Positions 7,781 to 18,519 of a stretch of 64,000 nt of DNA are shown one piece after another. Position 1 is the first letter of the stretch, and each line of letters begins with the position of its first letter. A program made the position numbers and the translations under genes. The notes beneath the pieces are model-generated. The model made no database searches. It was not told the DNA's origin and worked only from the letters and a program-made list of their open reading frames with translations. The DNA is from Afipia sp. Root123D2. Lineage in GTDB: Bacteria > Pseudomonadota > Alphaproteobacteria > Rhizobiales > Xanthobacteraceae. The stretch covers positions 372,001 to 436,000 of the forward strand of contig NZ_LMDP01000002.1 in NCBI RefSeq assembly GCF_001425835.1. Reading direction: 5' to 3'.

Positions 7781-9565
7781 ATGACCTACCGCGCCCCGAT
7801 CAACGACATGCTTCTGTCCCTCAACCACGGCGCCGGCCTTTTGGCGGCCGTCGAAGCCGGACATTATAATGGCTATGAGGCCGAATTTTCCGCCTCCGTC
7901 ATCGAGGAGGCCGGCAAGTTCGCGACCGACGTGCTTGAGCCGCTTAATCAGGTCGGCGATCAGAAGGGCATCGAGCTCACCGACAAGGGCGTGATCACCG
8001 CGCCGGGCTGGCCCGATGCCTACAAGCGCTGGTGCGACGGCGGCTGGAACGCGGTGTCAGGTTCGGAACAATGGGGCGGTCAGGGCCTGCCGCTCGCGGT
8101 GCATTCCGCCGTCAACGAAATCTGGAGCGCGTCCAACCTGTCGTTCGGCCTGTGTCCGCTGCTGACGCTGAGTGCAATCGATGCGCTCGAAGCGCACGGC
8201 TCCGAGGAGCTGAAGAAAATCTATCTCGAGAAACTGATCTCCGGCGTATGGCCTGGCACCATGCAACTCACCGAGCCGCAGGCCGGCACGGATGTCGGCG
8301 CGTTGCGCACCCGCGCCGAGAAACAGGCGGACGGCAGCTATCGCCTGTTCGGCACCAAGATCTTCATCACCTATGGCGATCACGACATGAGCGACAACAT
8401 CGTTCATTTCATTCTCGCCCGCCTGCCCGGCTCGCCTCCGGGATCGAAAGGCATCACGCTGTTCCTCGCACCGAAATATCTCGTCAACGCCGACGGCTCG
8501 CTCGGCGCACGCAACGACATCTATGCCAGCGGCATCGAGCACAAGCTCGGCATCCATGCCTCGCCGACCTGCACCATGACCATGGGCGACAAGGGCGGCA
8601 CAGTGGCGTGGGTGGTCGGCAAGGAAAATGGCGGCATGGCCGCGATGTTCACCATGATGAATCAGGCGCGGCTCGGCGTCGGCATTCAGGGCGTCGGTCT
8701 CGCCGACCGCGCTTATCAGCGCGCGCTCGCCTATGCGCAGGAGCGCAAGCAGGGCAAGGCGCGCGGCTCGAAAGGCGACGGCTCCGATCCGATCATCATG
8801 TTCCCGGACGTCAAGCGTAACCTGATGCTGATGCGCGGCCTCACCGCTGCCGCCCGCACCATCTGTTACGCCACCGCAGTCGCCATCGACATCTCGCACC
8901 GCGCGAGCGATGCCAAGGTGCGCGAGAAGGCCGCCGCGCGCGGCGCGCTGTTGACGCCGCTGGCGAAAGCGTTCTCCACCGATATCGGCAACGAGGTCGC
9001 CGCGATCGGTGTGCAGGTCCATGGCGGTATGGGCTTCATGGAAGAAACCGGCGCCGCGCAATACGTTCGCGACGCGCGCATCCTCACCATCTATGAAGGC
9101 ACCAACGGCGTGCAGGCGCAGGACCTCGTGATGCGCAAGCTCGCGATGTCAGGCGGCGAAGCGGTGTGGGACCTGCTAAACGAATTGTCGGAGACCGTGA
9201 AACAGGTCGAAGCCTCGAACGATCCGGCATTCGGTACCACCGGCGCGAAGCTGCGCGATGCGTTGCAATCCGCCGAACGCGCCAGCAAATGGTTGCTAGA
9301 GAAAATCGCCAGCGCGCCGAACGAGGCGCTCGCCGGTTCGACGCCGTATCTGCGGCTGATGTCGTCGGCCACCGGCGGCGTCATGCTGGCGCGCGAAGCA
9401 CTCGCCGCGCGCGGCGACGAGGCACTGCAGAGCGAGGCGCCGCGTTACGTCACGCTGGCGCGTTTCTTCGCGGAGAACGTTGCGGTGCAGGCCGGCGCGC
9501 TGGAGCGGGCGGTGATCGACGGTGCCGATGCCATCACCGGCGCGGACGCGGTGCTGGTGGGGTAG
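7781..9565 (+). CDS. acyl-CoA dehydrogenase (long, about 590-residue subfamily)
   Basis: A 594-residue flavoenzyme that introduces the alpha-beta double bond in an acyl-CoA. The N-terminal helical domain is followed by the middle beta-domain (MQLTEPQAGTDVG, FGTKIFIT), the C-terminal helical domain (GFMEETGAAQYVRDARI) and the catalytic-region YEGTNGVQA. An extra C-terminal extension of about 120 residues is typical of the long subfamily that includes methylmercaptopropionyl-CoA dehydrogenase DmdC and other AcdA-like enzymes. Substrate cannot be told from sequence. I chose ATG 7781 because the upstream continuation has no family-like sequence and a purine-rich GAGAGATCG stretch lies just before it. 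No co-directional partner is adjacent. The 305 bases before it (7476-7780) show nothing except presumed promoter space for the tRNA. Confidence 0.9.
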   Translation: MTYRAPINDMLLSLNHGAGLLAAVEAGHYNGYEAEFSASVIEEAGKFATDVLEPLNQVGDQKGIELTDKGVITAPGWPDAYKRWCDGGWNAVSGSEQWGGQGLPLAVHSAVNEIWSASNLSFGLCPLLTLSAIDALEAHGSEELKKIYLEKLISGVWPGTMQLTEPQAGTDVGALRTRAEKQADGSYRLFGTKIFITYGDHDMSDNIVHFILARLPGSPPGSKGITLFLAPKYLVNADGSLGARNDIYASGIEHKLGIHASPTCTMTMGDKGGTVAWVVGKENGGMAAMFTMMNQARLGVGIQGVGLADRAYQRALAYAQERKQGKARGSKGDGSDPIIMFPDVKRNLMLMRGLTAAARTICYATAVAIDISHRASDAKVREKAAARGALLTPLAKAFSTDIGNEVAAIGVQVHGGMGFMEETGAAQYVRDARILTIYEGTNGVQAQDLVMRKLAMSGGEAVWDLLNELSETVKQVEASNDPAFGTTGAKLRDALQSAERASKWLLEKIASAPNEALAGSTPYLRLMSSATGGVMLAREALAARGDEALQSEAPRYVTLARFFAENVAVQAGALERAVIDGADAITGADAVLVG

Positions 9566-9585
9566 TTCTCACAAATACTCTTTAT

Positions 9586-9671
9586 CATGGCCGGACTTGT
9601 TCCGGCCATCCCGATCAGGTGAGCACGGATGCCAACCTCAGCGGGATCACCGGGACAAGCCCGGTGATGAC
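9586..9671 (+). repeat. dispersed palindromic repeat A, copy 1
   Basis: An 86-base element made of two hairpins: GGCCGGAC-TTG-TTCCGGCC at the left and ACCGGGAC-AAG-CCCGGT at the right, joined by about 35 variable bases. Further copies lie at 26207-26292, 27038-27124 and, inverted, at 32565-32651. All are intergenic. Confidence 0.8.
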
Positions 9672-9768
9672 ATCGGTTATGGCTGCCAGATTGTGCTTCA
9701 CCCGAAGCATCCCGCCTGCGCGGGGACGACCCGGAGTGTTGAGCGCCCGACAACGCACATCACGCCCC

Positions 9769-10713
9769 TCACCCCAGCGGCTTTAGCCCCGCCTCGATTT
9801 CCTTGCGGCGCGGTTCGAGGAACGGCGGCAGCGCCAGCTTCTCGCCGAGTGTTTCCATCGGCTCGTCGGTGGCGAAGCCCGGCCCGTCGGTCGCGATCTC
9901 GAACAGGATGCCGTTCGGCTCGCGGAAATACAGACTGCGAAAATAGAAGCGGTCGACCTCGCCGCTGTTGTGCAGCCCGACCTCGTTGAGCCGCCACGCC
10001 CATGCGTGGTACTGCGCCTCGTCGGGCGTGCGGAACGCGACGTGATGCACGCCGCCCGCGCCCTGCCGCGACGCCGGCAGATCGCTCTGCTCGATCACAT
10101 GCAGTTCGGCCGCCGGTCCGCCCTTGCCCATCTCGAAAACGTGGATGCGATGCTCGCTGTCGGGCGATGCATAGTCGCGCACCCGCCGCATGTTCATGAC
10201 ATCGACAAGCACGCGGGCGGTGCGCGCCAGATCCGGCACGTTGAGCACGATCGGGCCGAGCCCGCGAATCTGATGCTCGGCAGGCACCGGGCTTTTCTCC
10301 CACGGATGCGCCTCGCCGGTGCTGTCGTCCACCAGCACGAACCGCTGGCCCTCGGGATCTTCGAACGGCAGGGTCAGGCGGCTATCGACTTCGGTGACGC
10401 TGCCGGTGTGAACGCCGAGCTTGATGAAACGATCGCGCCAGAAGCCGAGACTTTTTTCGCCGGCAACGCGCAGACCGGTGCGTGACACGCTGCGGGTGCC
10501 GCGCTGTTCGCGGGCCGCCGGCCAGTCGAAGAAGGTCAGGTCAGTTCCGGGGCTGGCCTTGCCGTCGGCATAAAACAGATGATACGCGCTGACATCATCC
10601 TGATTGACGGTCTTCTTCACCAGCCGCATCCCAAGAACGCCGGTATAGAACGCCACATTTTCCTTCGCGTGGGCCGAAATCGCGGTCAGATGATGAATGC
10701 CGGTGAGCTGCAT
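9769..10713 (-). CDS. VOC-family ring-cleaving dioxygenase (MhqO-like)
   Basis: A 314-residue protein with two vicinal-oxygen-chelate (glyoxalase-fold) modules. The first begins GIHHLTAIS and includes [12 protein letters not shown]; the second contains GVHHVAFRT and ends [18 protein letters not shown], giving His/His/Glu metal ligands. Length and the opening match the MhqO/PcpA-like group of putative hydroquinone dioxygenases. I chose ATG 10713, which has AGGAG eight bases upstream; the longer frame adds 23 residues with no family match. It stands alone on the minus strand. Substrate is inferred only. Confidence 0.8.
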   Translation of the reverse strand: MQLTGIHHLTAISAHAKENVAFYTGVLGMRLVKKTVNQDDVSAYHLFYADGKASPGTDLTFFDWPAAREQRGTRSVSRTGLRVAGEKSLGFWRDRFIKLGVHTGSVTEVDSRLTLPFEDPEGQRFVLVDDSTGEAHPWEKSPVPAEHQIRGLGPIVLNVPDLARTARVLVDVMNMRRVRDYASPDSEHRIHVFEMGKGGPAAELHVIEQSDLPASRQGAGGVHHVAFRTPDEAQYHAWAWRLNEVGLHNSGEVDRFYFRSLYFREPNGILFEIATDGPGFATDEPMETLGEKLALPPFLEPRRKEIEAGLKPLG

Positions 10714-10839
10714 CGGGTTTCTCCTGGCAAAATAGCTTTCATAAAGCCGGTCATTATCAATATTGGCACCATTCCGGATCATGTAAGGTGGCCGGGAACC
10801 GATTGCCAGCGGTGCCGTTTTCCAAACCGGGGATGACCG

Positions 10840-11598
10840 ATGACCGACAATGTGACTGCCACCGATGACGACGCGACGCGCGTCATCACGCTGCGGCGGC
10901 CTGACAAGAAGAACGCGCTGACGCAGGACATGTACGCTGCGATCAGCCGGGCCATCGACGGTGCGCAGACCGATTCCAAGATTCGCTGTCTGGTCATCAG
11001 CGGCGGCGCCGGCGCCTTCACCGCCGGCAACGACCTCGACGACTTCCTCAAGGCCAGCGGCAATTCGACTGGCGACCGGCCGATGAATGCGATCAACTTC
11101 CTGCGCTCACTCGCGCATAACGCCAAACCGCTGGTCGCGGCGGTGGACGGCGTTGCGGTCGGCGTCGGCACCACGATGATCTTTCATTGCGACTACGTCA
11201 TCGCCAGCACCGCGGCGAGCTTCTCGACTCCGTTCATTCATCTCGGCCTCGTTCCGGAAGGCGCATCGAGCCTGCTGGTGCCGATGGCGATGGGCCATCA
11301 GCGGGCGTTCGCAATGCTGGTGATGGGACAGAAGATCAGCGCCGAGGATGCCAAGCAGGCTGGTTTCGTCAACGCCGTTGTCGCGCCCGGCCATGCCGAG
11401 GATGAAGCGCGCAAGATCGCGCGCCAGATTTGCGCTCTGCCCGCCGAGGCCGTGGCGCTGTCGCGCAAGCTGCTCAAGACGCCGCCGGAAGACCTGATGC
11501 GCCGCATCGATCACGAGAGCAAACTGTTCGGCGAGCGCATGACCTCACAGGAAGCGGTCGCCGCTTTCAACGCGTTCTTCGCCCGGAAGAAAGCCTGA
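10840..11598 (+). CDS. enoyl-CoA hydratase/isomerase family protein
   Basis: A 252-residue crotonase-fold enzyme. It shows the oxyanion-hole segments [15 protein letters not shown] (N-terminal) and [19 protein letters not shown], and [16 protein letters not shown]. The Glu usually present in the first catalytic position is replaced by a region ending PEGASS, leaving one clear catalytic acid, so hydratase versus isomerase cannot be decided. It probably acts in acyl-CoA metabolism. ATG 10840 is used. It is 58 bases upstream of the deacetylase-like gene in the same direction and may be cotranscribed with it. Confidence 0.88.
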   Translation: MTDNVTATDDDATRVITLRRPDKKNALTQDMYAAISRAIDGAQTDSKIRCLVISGGAGAFTAGNDLDDFLKASGNSTGDRPMNAINFLRSLAHNAKPLVAAVDGVAVGVGTTMIFHCDYVIASTAASFSTPFIHLGLVPEGASSLLVPMAMGHQRAFAMLVMGQKISAEDAKQAGFVNAVVAPGHAEDEARKIARQICALPAEAVALSRKLLKTPPEDLMRRIDHESKLFGERMTSQEAVAAFNAFFARKKA

Positions 11599-11656
11599 CC
11601 GCCGACCGCGACACATTTTGCTACAGGACACTTGCGTACAGGACACCTGCCCGATC

Positions 11657-12586
<930 letters not shown>

Positions 12587-12745
12587 ACCTGTACAAAGGA
12601 TATGTCATGCGCGGGCGTGACAATTCCACGGTGTCGTCCCTGCCCATGACAACGCGGGAATCTCCCGCTACATTGCAGCCACAATGCCCCCGCAAATCGC
12701 TCCTAGATTTTGCGCACCATTCAATCGATTCAGGAACGCAACACA

Positions 12746-12997
12746 ATGGCCGACACTGCCCACGCGGACGTCAAGAAGCTCAGCTTCGAACGCGCCATCG
12801 AGGAGCTGGAATCGATCGTCAAGCGCCTTGAGGACGGCAAGGTGCCGCTCGAGGAATCGGTCGCGATCTATGAGCGCGGCGAAAGCCTGAAGCGGCGCTG
12901 CGAGGAACTGCTGCGCCAGGCCGAGGCGCGCGTCGACAAGATCACCACCGACGCCAATGGCCAGCCGGCGGGCACCGAACCGCTCGACGTTAAGTAG
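12746..12997 (+). CDS. xseB: exodeoxyribonuclease VII small subunit
   Basis: An 83-residue protein with the XseB signature: SFERAIEELESIVKRLEDG, PLEESVAIYERGE and a coiled helix through LLRQAEARVDKI. It binds the large subunit XseA to make the enzyme that degrades single-stranded DNA in both directions. XseA is not in this window. I chose ATG 12746, which gives the family length. It lies upstream of dxs in the same orientation, an arrangement common in Rhizobiales. Confidence 0.93.
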   Translation: MADTAHADVKKLSFERAIEELESIVKRLEDGKVPLEESVAIYERGESLKRRCEELLRQAEARVDKITTDANGQPAGTEPLDVK

Positions 12998-13254
12998 CCG
13001 CTGCGCGCCCTGAAAATTCAGGCCGGACGCACCCTTCCCGGTACTATAATTCCATTGAACCGGAACGATCGTCCCGACACCAATGATCGGGGCTGATTTC
13101 TTGTCTGTTTTCAGCCGCTTACGCCGCGCGGGGAAACCACCTTTTCCCGCACGGTGGATTGGCATCGCTTTTGAATTGTTATAAGTCACGGGTCCGCCTT
13201 GCGATTTCCCCTTTCGGGGGCCCGGCGCACCCCAAACCATTTCGGATACCGCAC

Positions 13255-15171
13255 GTGTCAAACCCGCGACCCACGCCCCTTCTCGACGCCGCGCCGACGC
13301 CGGACCTGCTGCGCAAGCTCAAGCCCGAGCAGTTGCGCCAGTTCGCCGACGAGCTGCGGCAGGAGACCATCGACGCCGTCTCCGTGACCGGCGGACATCT
13401 CGGCGCAGGCCTCGGTGTCGTCGAACTGACCACGGCGCTGCACTACGTGTTCGACACGCCGCGCGACCGCATCATCTGGGACGTCGGCCATCAGGCCTAC
13501 CCGCACAAGATACTCACCGGGCGGCGCGACCGCATCCGCACCCTGCGCACCGGCGGCGGCCTGTCGGGATTCACCAAGCGCACCGAGAGCGAATACGATC
13601 CGTTCGGCGCGGCCCATTCATCGACCTCGATTTCCGCCGGCCTCGGCATGGCAGTCGCGCGCGATATTCAGGGCGGCAAGAACAACGTGATCGCCGTGAT
13701 CGGCGACGGCTCGATGTCCGCCGGCATGGCCTACGAGGCGATGAACAATGCCGGCGCGCTCGACTCGCGCCTGATCGTCATCCTCAACGACAACGACATG
13801 TCGATTGCCCCGCCGGTCGGCGCGATGTCTGCCTATCTGGCGCGGCTGATCTCCAGCCAGACCTACGGCTCAGCGCGGGAGATTCTGAAAAACCTCGCCC
13901 ACCGGCTGCCGAAATTCTTCGAGGACCGCGCGCTGCGCGCCGAGGAATACGCCCGCGGCATGGTGACCGGCGGCGCGCTGTTCGAGGAGCTGGGCTTCTT
14001 CTATGTCGGCCCGATCGACGGCCACAATCTCGATCACCTGTTGCCTGTGCTGAAGAACGTACGCGATGCAGGGAACGGCCCGATCCTGATTCATGTCGTC
14101 ACGCAAAAGGGCAAAGGATATGCCCCGGCCGAAGCCTCCCCCGACAAATATCATGGCGTGGTGAAGTTCGACGTCGCCACCGGCGCGCAGGTCAAGGCGA
14201 AGTCCAATGCGCCATCCTACACCAGCGTGTTCGGCCAGAGCCTGATCAAGGAAGCCGAAAAGGACGACAAGATCGTCGCCATCACCGCGGCGATGCCCGG
14301 CGGCACCGGCGTCGATATGTTCGGCAAGGCGTTCCCGAAGCGCACCTTCGATGTCGGCATCGCCGAACAGCACGCAGTGACCTTCGCCGCCGGTCTCGCC
14401 ACCGAAGGCTTCAAGCCGTTCGTCGCGATCTATTCGACCTTCCTGCAGCGCGGCTACGATCAGGTCGTGCACGACGTCGCGATCCAGGGCCTGCCGGTGC
14501 GCTTCGCGCTCGACCGCGCGGGTCTCGTCGGCGCCGACGGCCCGACCCATGCCGGTTCGTTCGACAACACCTATCTCGGCTGCCTCCCCGGCTTCGTCAT
14601 CATGGCGGCCGCCGATGAAGCCGATCTCGTCCACATGGTGGCGACGCAGGTCGCACTCGATGACCGGCCCAGCGCGTTGCGCTATCCGCGCGGCGAAGGC
14701 CGTGGCGTCGAGATGCCGGAATTCGGCGTGCCGCTGGACATCGGCAAGGGCCGCATCATGCGCGAGGGCTCCAAGGTGGCGCTGCTGTCGTTCGGCGCGC
14801 GGCTTGGCGAATGCCTCAAGGCCGCCGATGAACTCGCAAGCCACGGACTGTCGGCCACAGTGGCCGATGCGCGTTTCATGAAGCCGCTCGATATCGACAT
14901 GGTGCTCAAGCTCGCGCGCGATCACGAGGTGCTCATTACCGTCGAGGAAGGCGCGATCGGCGGCTTCGGCACCCATGTCATCCAGGCGCTGGCCGACCAT
15001 GGCGCGCTCGATGGCGGTGTGCGCGTGCGCCCCATGGTGCTGCCGGACACCTTCATCGATCACGACTCGCCGGCGGCGATGTATGCCGAAGCCGGCCTCG
15101 TCGCCAAGGGCATCGTCGCCAAGGTGTTCGAGGCGCTGGGCAAGGACGCGGCCTCGACCAAGCTGGCGTGA
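13255..15171 (+). CDS. dxs: 1-deoxy-D-xylulose-5-phosphate synthase
   Basis: A 638-residue thiamin-diphosphate enzyme that joins pyruvate and glyceraldehyde-3-phosphate in the first step of the MEP isoprenoid pathway. It shows [16 protein letters not shown], the ThDP motif [18 protein letters not shown]...NDNDMSI, the transketolase Pyr-domain [15 protein letters not shown] and the [15 protein letters not shown] segment. I chose GTG 13255 because it gives a family-like N-terminus; an upstream ATG at 13159 adds unmatched sequence. The 257 bases between xseB and dxs contain no gene and leave room for a separate promoter. Confidence 0.95.
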   Translation: MSNPRPTPLLDAAPTPDLLRKLKPEQLRQFADELRQETIDAVSVTGGHLGAGLGVVELTTALHYVFDTPRDRIIWDVGHQAYPHKILTGRRDRIRTLRTGGGLSGFTKRTESEYDPFGAAHSSTSISAGLGMAVARDIQGGKNNVIAVIGDGSMSAGMAYEAMNNAGALDSRLIVILNDNDMSIAPPVGAMSAYLARLISSQTYGSAREILKNLAHRLPKFFEDRALRAEEYARGMVTGGALFEELGFFYVGPIDGHNLDHLLPVLKNVRDAGNGPILIHVVTQKGKGYAPAEASPDKYHGVVKFDVATGAQVKAKSNAPSYTSVFGQSLIKEAEKDDKIVAITAAMPGGTGVDMFGKAFPKRTFDVGIAEQHAVTFAAGLATEGFKPFVAIYSTFLQRGYDQVVHDVAIQGLPVRFALDRAGLVGADGPTHAGSFDNTYLGCLPGFVIMAAADEADLVHMVATQVALDDRPSALRYPRGEGRGVEMPEFGVPLDIGKGRIMREGSKVALLSFGARLGECLKAADELASHGLSATVADARFMKPLDIDMVLKLARDHEVLITVEEGAIGGFGTHVIQALADHGALDGGVRVRPMVLPDTFIDHDSPAAMYAEAGLVAKGIVAKVFEALGKDAASTKLA

Positions 15172-15210
15172 CGCCGCACGCCTGACGACGTTGACTTTGA
15201 AAGAGGCGAC

Positions 15211-15942
15211 ATGGCCGAACGGCAACGCGCCGATCTTCTGCTGGTTGAACGCGGAATCTTCGAAAGCCGCGCGCGGGCGCAAGCCGCGATCGAGGCCGGT
15301 CGCGTCACCGCCAACGGCAAGACCATTGCGAAACCGTCAGAGACAATTCCATCAGACGCCGTGATCGACGCCGAACCGGCGCATCCGTGGGTGTCGCGTG
15401 GCGGCGTCAAGCTGGCGGCGGCGCTCGAGCAATATCCCATCGAGATCGAGGATCATGTCTGCATCGACGTCGGCGCCTCGACCGGCGGCTTCACCGAAGT
15501 GCTGCTCGCGAATGGCGCGAGTCTCGTCTACGCCATCGATGTCGGCACCGCGCAGTTGCATCCGAGCCTGCATGGCAATCCGAAAATCGTCTCGATGGAG
15601 AATACCGACATCCGCTCACTCGCCGGCAAACGTCTCGAAATCCGTCCGGATATCGTGGTGATCGACGTCAGTTTCATTTCGCTGAAGCTGGTGCTGCCTG
15701 CCGTCCTGCCGCTGGCCGCGTCGCCGATGCACCTGCTGGCGCTGATCAAGCCGCAATTCGAGGCTGACCGCAAGCTCGCCAAGAAAGGCATCGTGCGCGA
15801 CGAGGCCGTGCATCGCGCGGTATGCGACGACATTGCGGCGTTCGTCGCCTCGCTCGGCTGCACCGACATCGAGGTCTTCCCGTCCGCGATTCTCGGCGGT
15901 GACGGCAACCGCGAATTCTTCATCGGCGCGCGCCGTGGTTGA
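15211..15942 (+). CDS. TlyA-family rRNA 2'-O-methyltransferase
   Basis: A 243-residue protein with an N-terminal S4 RNA-binding domain ([27 protein letters not shown]) and a FtsJ-like methyltransferase domain with the SAM motif [14 protein letters not shown], then VIDVSFISL and LIKPQFEA. Known TlyA proteins methylate ribose in 16S and/or 23S rRNA; some relatives act as haemolysins. It follows dxs by 39 bases and its stop overlaps the next methyltransferase gene by eight bases, so dxs and the two methyltransferases likely form an operon. Confidence 0.9.
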   Translation: MAERQRADLLLVERGIFESRARAQAAIEAGRVTANGKTIAKPSETIPSDAVIDAEPAHPWVSRGGVKLAAALEQYPIEIEDHVCIDVGASTGGFTEVLLANGASLVYAIDVGTAQLHPSLHGNPKIVSMENTDIRSLAGKRLEIRPDIVVIDVSFISLKLVLPAVLPLAASPMHLLALIKPQFEADRKLAKKGIVRDEAVHRAVCDDIAAFVASLGCTDIEVFPSAILGGDGNREFFIGARRG

Positions 15943-17173
15943 ACGCCTGACGATCGATCATGTCGGCCATCGTGGTGACGGCGTCGTTCATGCCGGCAGC
16001 AGTCCAATCTATGTGCCTTATGCGCTGGGTGGCGAAATCGTCGAAGCGGACGATGTGCCGGGCCATCCCGACCGCAAACACCTGCTGCGCGTTGAGCGAG
16101 AAAGCCCCGAGCGCATCGCACCGTTCTGCCTGCATTTCGGCACCTGCGGCGGCTGCGCGATCCAGCACTGGCAGCCGGACGCCTATCGCGCGTGGAAACG
16201 GCAACTGGTGGTCGATGCTCTGGCGCATGCGAACATTCAATGCGAGGTCGGGGATCTCATCGACGCTCACGGCAGCGGGCGGCGGCGCGTGGTGTTTCAT
16301 GCCCGCCGCAGCCAGAATGGTGTCCTGCGCACGGGCTTTGCTGCAGCAGGACAACACGAGATTATCGCCATCGACCGTTGCCCGATCCTCGATCCGGCGC
16401 TGCATGGCGCGATCAATGCCGCGAACGATCTCGCCGAAGCGCTCGAGCCTGCCAATAAGCCGCTCGACATCCAGATCACCGCGGCCGACAACGGTCTCGA
16501 TGTCGATGTGCGCGGCTCCGGTCCGTTGACGACCGCGCTGCTGACCGAGATTTCAAAACTCGCGGCGAAGCACAATCTGGCGCGGCTGACGCGGCACGGC
16601 GAACTGGTCATCATGCGCGCGCCGCCCGTGATACAGATCGGCCGCGCACAAGTGACGCTGCCGCCGGGATCGTTCATGCAGCCGACCGTCGCGGGCGAGG
16701 AGACGCTGGCCCGTCTTGCGTTCGAGCGTTGCAAGGGCGCGAAGCACATCGCCGACCTGTTTTGCGGCATCGGCCCGTTCGCGTTGCGGCTGGCGGAAAA
16801 ATTCCGCGTCACCGCGTTCGACAGCGACGAGCCGGCGGTGACTGCGCTGCGTAACGCCATCAAGGCGACGCAGGGATTAAAGCCGATCAAGGCCGAGACC
16901 CGCGATCTGTTTCGCCGTCCGCTGATGCCGCAGGAACTGCGCGACTACGATTGCGTGGTGTTCGATCCACCGCGCCAGGGCGCGGAGGCGCAGTGCCGGC
17001 AACTCGCCGCCAGCAAGATCGCCCATGTGGTGGCGGTGTCGTGCAACGCGGCGACCTTCGCACGCGACGCCCGCATCCTGATCGACGGCGGCTTCAAGCT
17101 GGACAGCGTCACGCCGGTCGATCAGTTCCGTCACACGCCGCATGTCGAACTGGTGGCGCGGTTCCGGCGCTGA
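15935..17173 (+). CDS. class I SAM-dependent RNA (uracil-5) methyltransferase, RlmD/RumA family
   Basis: A 412-residue protein starting at GTG 15935, overlapping the tlyA-like stop by eight bases. The N-terminus is a TRAM-like RNA-binding region ([11 protein letters not shown]). Next are the iron-sulfur cysteines [10 protein letters not shown]. The C-terminal Rossmann methyltransferase has [14 protein letters not shown], the DPPRQGAE motif and [15 protein letters not shown] with the catalytic Cys. These are the marks of enzymes that make m5U in 23S rRNA or tRNA. The exact RNA target cannot be told. Confidence 0.9.
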   Translation: MVERLTIDHVGHRGDGVVHAGSSPIYVPYALGGEIVEADDVPGHPDRKHLLRVERESPERIAPFCLHFGTCGGCAIQHWQPDAYRAWKRQLVVDALAHANIQCEVGDLIDAHGSGRRRVVFHARRSQNGVLRTGFAAAGQHEIIAIDRCPILDPALHGAINAANDLAEALEPANKPLDIQITAADNGLDVDVRGSGPLTTALLTEISKLAAKHNLARLTRHGELVIMRAPPVIQIGRAQVTLPPGSFMQPTVAGEETLARLAFERCKGAKHIADLFCGIGPFALRLAEKFRVTAFDSDEPAVTALRNAIKATQGLKPIKAETRDLFRRPLMPQELRDYDCVVFDPPRQGAEAQCRQLAASKIAHVVAVSCNAATFARDARILIDGGFKLDSVTPVDQFRHTPHVELVARFRR

Positions 17174-17180
17174 ATGAGCT

Positions 17181-17303
17181 TGCCCCGGACGCTGCGCAGC
17201 GTGCAGCGATCCGCCACTGATCCGGGGCCGTTCCAGCTTCCGAATGTGGAAAGGCCCGGTTCTGCGAGGCAGCGTTTCACGCTGCGTCTCACCTCGGGAC
17301 ACA
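17181..17303 (+). repeat. dispersed repeat B, copy 1
   Basis: About 123 bases that match, in reverse complement, 24864-24985. Shared landmarks in order are GCCCCGGA-GCTGCGCAGCG, GATCCGGGGCCGTTCCAG, GGCCCGG/GGTCCCGG plus TCTGCGA and GCAGCGTT-CACGCTGC. It is intergenic and internally palindromic. Confidence 0.7.
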
Positions 17304-17326
17304 CACCACAGAATCTGAAAACGCTC

Positions 17327-18172
17327 TCAATACCGTCCCCAGCGGTCCTGCCAGATCTTCTCGCCGATCAGGCACGACACGCGTGGCTGCGGTGCTGCCG
17401 CCGGGATCACCGGACGTTCCGGCACCCTGCCCGCCACCTCCATCACCAGTTTGGTGCGGATCGCTTCGTTGAATTTGTCGCGACCCTGGATCGCGACCAC
17501 AAACGACCCCGGCCCGCCGATCACGCAATCCTCGTAATAGACATCGAGGTTCTCGATATCCATCGTCGCGGCGTTGGTTTCCTTGACCATGAAGGGCAAC
17601 CCGTTGATGACCACGCCCTTGGCGAGCGCCGCGTCGCGCGCAACCGTCACCGGCTCGCCATTGTTGTTGGGGCCGTCGCCGGAGACGTCGATGACCCGGC
17701 GCAATCCGCGATACGGATTGTCCGCAAACAGCCCCATGCCGAAATTAATCGCGCCGGAAATCGAGGTGCGCGACGCGCGGCGCAGCGGCGCCTTGAGGAT
17801 TTCCTCGGCGACCGCGCCGGCCGATTCCGGGCCGTCGATGATCCGCCACGGGATGATGACCTTCTGGTCGTGCGATGCCGCCCATTCAAAATAGGTGACT
17901 GCGATCTTGCCGGTCGGCCCGGTCTTGAGCGCCTGGAGGAATTCGCTGGAGATCACCGCCTGCGCGTAACCCTCGCGCTGCACCGCCAGTTCATCCATGT
18001 CCATCGAGTAGGATACATCGACGGCAAGGATCAGTTCGACATCGACGCGTTTCGATTCATCGACTGGCTGGTTCTGGCTGAGCTTGGGCGCGGGAGCGGC
18101 CACTCCGGCCACATCTCCGCCGACCAAGGCTGCGGCGGCGAGCGCCGCTCCGATCGAGACACACCAACGCAT
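17327..18172 (-). CDS. DUF1194 (von Willebrand A-like) exported protein
   Basis: A 281-residue protein with a signal peptide (MRWCVSIGAALAAAALVGGDVAG...A) and a VWA-like domain that opens with the MIDAS-type ILAVDVSYSMD, followed by IDVSGDGPNNNG. This matches the alphaproteobacterial DUF1194 family of unknown function, presumed metal-dependent adhesion proteins in the periplasm. ATG 18172 has GGGAGG seven bases upstream. The gene stands alone, convergent with the methyltransferase operon. Confidence 0.88.
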   Translation of the reverse strand: MRWCVSIGAALAAAALVGGDVAGVAAPAPKLSQNQPVDESKRVDVELILAVDVSYSMDMDELAVQREGYAQAVISSEFLQALKTGPTGKIAVTYFEWAASHDQKVIIPWRIIDGPESAGAVAEEILKAPLRRASRTSISGAINFGMGLFADNPYRGLRRVIDVSGDGPNNNGEPVTVARDAALAKGVVINGLPFMVKETNAATMDIENLDVYYEDCVIGGPGSFVVAIQGRDKFNEAIRTKLVMEVAGRVPERPVIPAAAPQPRVSCLIGEKIWQDRWGRY

Positions 18173-18330
18173 TGTGGTCCTCCCGTCGTCATCCCCGGCA
18201 TGATGGTGACACGAGCCCGCGCCGCGCAAAAGATGGAATCCGATTCAGGCCGCGAAAGTGCGCTCATCGGTATGATGGGGTAGATGAACCGAGGCTGGTT
18301 TGCCCGAAAAAAGGCCGTAAATGGCCAATA

Positions 18331-18350
18331 TTTACCAACATTTCACCTAA
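18331..18350 (+). promoter_or_regulatory. conserved motif upstream of first chemoreceptor
   Basis: TTTACCAACATTTCACC lies about 170 bases before the receptor start. Nearly the same string occurs at 20373 before the second receptor, though the rest of the two leaders differ. It could be a shared control site or a remnant of the duplication. Confidence 0.4.
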
Positions 18351-18519
18351 TTTTCCTACGGTTGAGGCGCGGCTGCCCCCGCCACCCAAATGCGCCGGCA
18401 TCCGATTGGAACTCGCCACCATCTCGATCCTGCCCCGGATCCGGACGCCCGTCCGGTCGCCGCAGAATCACGCCTTCAGATTTTCCGCCGGCTAGAACGG
18501 CCACTTGAGGATTTCGACA

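Noticed and set aside
11622-11650. Tandem TACAGGACAC copies before the deacetylase gene
   Set aside because: Only two ten-base copies and no further structure; probably incidental.
13870-15282. A 470-codon open frame on the minus strand
   Set aside because: It is antisense to dxs and has His/Arg-rich composition typical of a shadow frame.
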